From Bifidobacterium reuteri DSM 23975 (GTDB taxonomy: Bacteria; Actinomycetota; Actinomycetes; Actinomycetales; Bifidobacteriaceae): DNA of 64,000 nt. A program made the position numbers and the translations under genes. The DNA is taken from contig NZ_JGZK01000005.1 in NCBI RefSeq assembly GCF_000741695.1, positions 1-64,000 on the forward strand, written 5' to 3'. Positions 63,521 through 64,000 of the stretch are shown here, one piece after another (positions within the stretch are counted from its first letter, which is position 1; each line of letters starts with the position of its first letter). The notes beneath the pieces were generated by a model. That model was not told the origin of the DNA, did no database searches, and worked only from the letters and a program-made list of their open reading frames with translations.

Positions 63521-64000
63521 CGTGCGAAGCTCCTTGCCTCGGTCTCGACCGGCAGACCGGCGGTGAGATCGATCTTCTGCGTGCGGACGGCGAGGTCCCC
63601 GCGGATGCCGCCGGCCGGATAATCCAAGGTGACCACGTCCCCGATGGTGACGGGGGCGTAGATGTGGGTGAACGTGACGCGTCGTATCACGGACTGCGCG
63701 GTGGCTAGCAGCTCCGCCGCCTTCGCGTCGGCCATGGCCTGCGCGTCCGTCTCGCTCATGCCGTCGGGGATGTCGCTGTACGTGTACGTTTTCGAGATGG
63801 TGCGGCCGCGCGTGACGGTGCTGAATTCGGATGCGGGGTCGTCGTCCACGGCCATACCGCGGATGTCGCGCTCCTGGTCCGAGTAGATGACGATGACCTG
63901 GTTGGCGGTGTCGAACCAGTCCCGTTCGTCGGTCATGCTGCGTACGAACCGGGCGTCCGGCCCCTCCGTGAACGTCCAGGAGGGGGCGCGGTCCTTGGGT
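63517..64000 (-). CDS. Phage tail protein (partial, 5' end outside the window)
   Basis: The frame is open to the window edge, so at least 160 C-terminal residues are present. Segments such as SWTFTEGPDARFVRSMTDERDWFDTANQVIV and FTHIYAPVTIGDVVTLDYPAGGI fit a siphophage tail-tip hub protein, perhaps of the Gp37-like group. An internal ATG at 63936 is not the true start because the frame and likeness continue before it. It ends 4 nt inside the next gene. Confidence 0.65.
   Translation of the reverse strand, partial: PKDRAPSWTFTEGPDARFVRSMTDERDWFDTANQVIVIYSDQERDIRGMAVDDDPASEFSTVTRGRTISKTYTYSDIPDGMSETDAQAMADAKAAELLATAQSVIRRVTFTHIYAPVTIGDVVTLDYPAGGIRGDLAVRTQKIDLTAGLPVETEARSFAR

Larger units (their letters stand above)
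58204..64000 (-). mobile_element. Prophage, lysis and tail-tip end (continues past the window)
   Basis: All genes from 58439 to 64000 are on the minus strand and read tail, receptor-binding-like cassettes, endolysin, holin, ending beside ssrA. This is the late-operon order of siphophages. The integrase is not in the window; in such a layout it would be at the far end. The ssrA 3' end is probably one attachment site (attL or attR). I cannot see the matching repeat that would prove it. Confidence 0.85.

Overview
The window is a chromosomal segment of an actinobacterium of the genus Bifidobacterium. The tmRNA tag AKSNRTEFALAA, the 320-residue L-lactate dehydrogenase, the LAXTG-type cell-wall anchor, the lexA / LysM gene / nrdR order shared with mycobacteria, and the bifunctional PriA-type isomerase in the his operon all fit this. 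I cannot name the species from sequence alone.

Layout. 1-706: 3' end of a 23S rRNA gene, a complete 5S gene and the rRNA terminator. 774-5130: a GNAT acetyltransferase, a frameshifted LAXTG-anchored coiled-coil surface protein of SEC10/PgrA type (minus strand), and a lipoprotein. 5338-13153: an addB-addA helicase/nuclease pair for double-strand break repair. 13167-17460: a helicase gene fragment, an acidic orphan gene, an aldo/keto reductase, a xylulokinase and an acylphosphatase. 17522-23036: a compact histidine operon hisD-hisC-hisB-(unknown)-hisH-priA. 23039-33366: a DUF2252 protein, glutamine synthetase, an MFS exporter, a membrane-anchored lysozyme-like protein, the DEAH helicase HrpA and an RsmC-like methyltransferase. 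33540-37262: HflX, L-lactate dehydrogenase behind LacI-type operators, and a cation diffusion facilitator. 37305-39293: an SOS locus, with lexA divergent from a LysM membrane protein across LexA boxes, then nrdR. 39593-43082: serA and a HelD-type helicase on the minus strand. 43373-57683: the division and cell-wall (dcw) cluster mraZ-rsmH-ftsL-ftsI-(murE-like)-murF-mraY-murD-ftsW-murG-murC-ftsQ. 57807-58203: tmRNA (ssrA). 58204-64000 and beyond: the lysis and tail-tip end of a prophage, read on the minus strand toward ssrA.

How the genes work together. The dcw cluster is one tightly packed unit with many stop/start overlaps, led by a TGGGG repeat array that should bind MraZ. It contains a truncated MurE relative whose ATP-binding loop is destroyed. 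The SOS locus pairs LexA with a predicted SOS-induced division blocker. The his operon reads from a promoter that seems to give a leaderless message.

Most notable. (1) A run of nine G residues lies inside the first codons of a prophage tail-tip gene, which could switch it on and off. This gene and its neighbour are paralogous cassettes that each begin with the second half of an Ig-like fold, whose first half ends the preceding gene. (2) The catalytically dead MurE paralogue sits inside the dcw operon. (3) A two-part upstream motif occurs in two near-perfect copies ahead of unrelated orphan genes. (4) Tandem 11-bp repeats beside ssrA look like integrase arm sites. (5) Single-base indels break four otherwise intact genes (hisD, ldh, hrpA, the surface protein); these look more like sequence errors than real decay.
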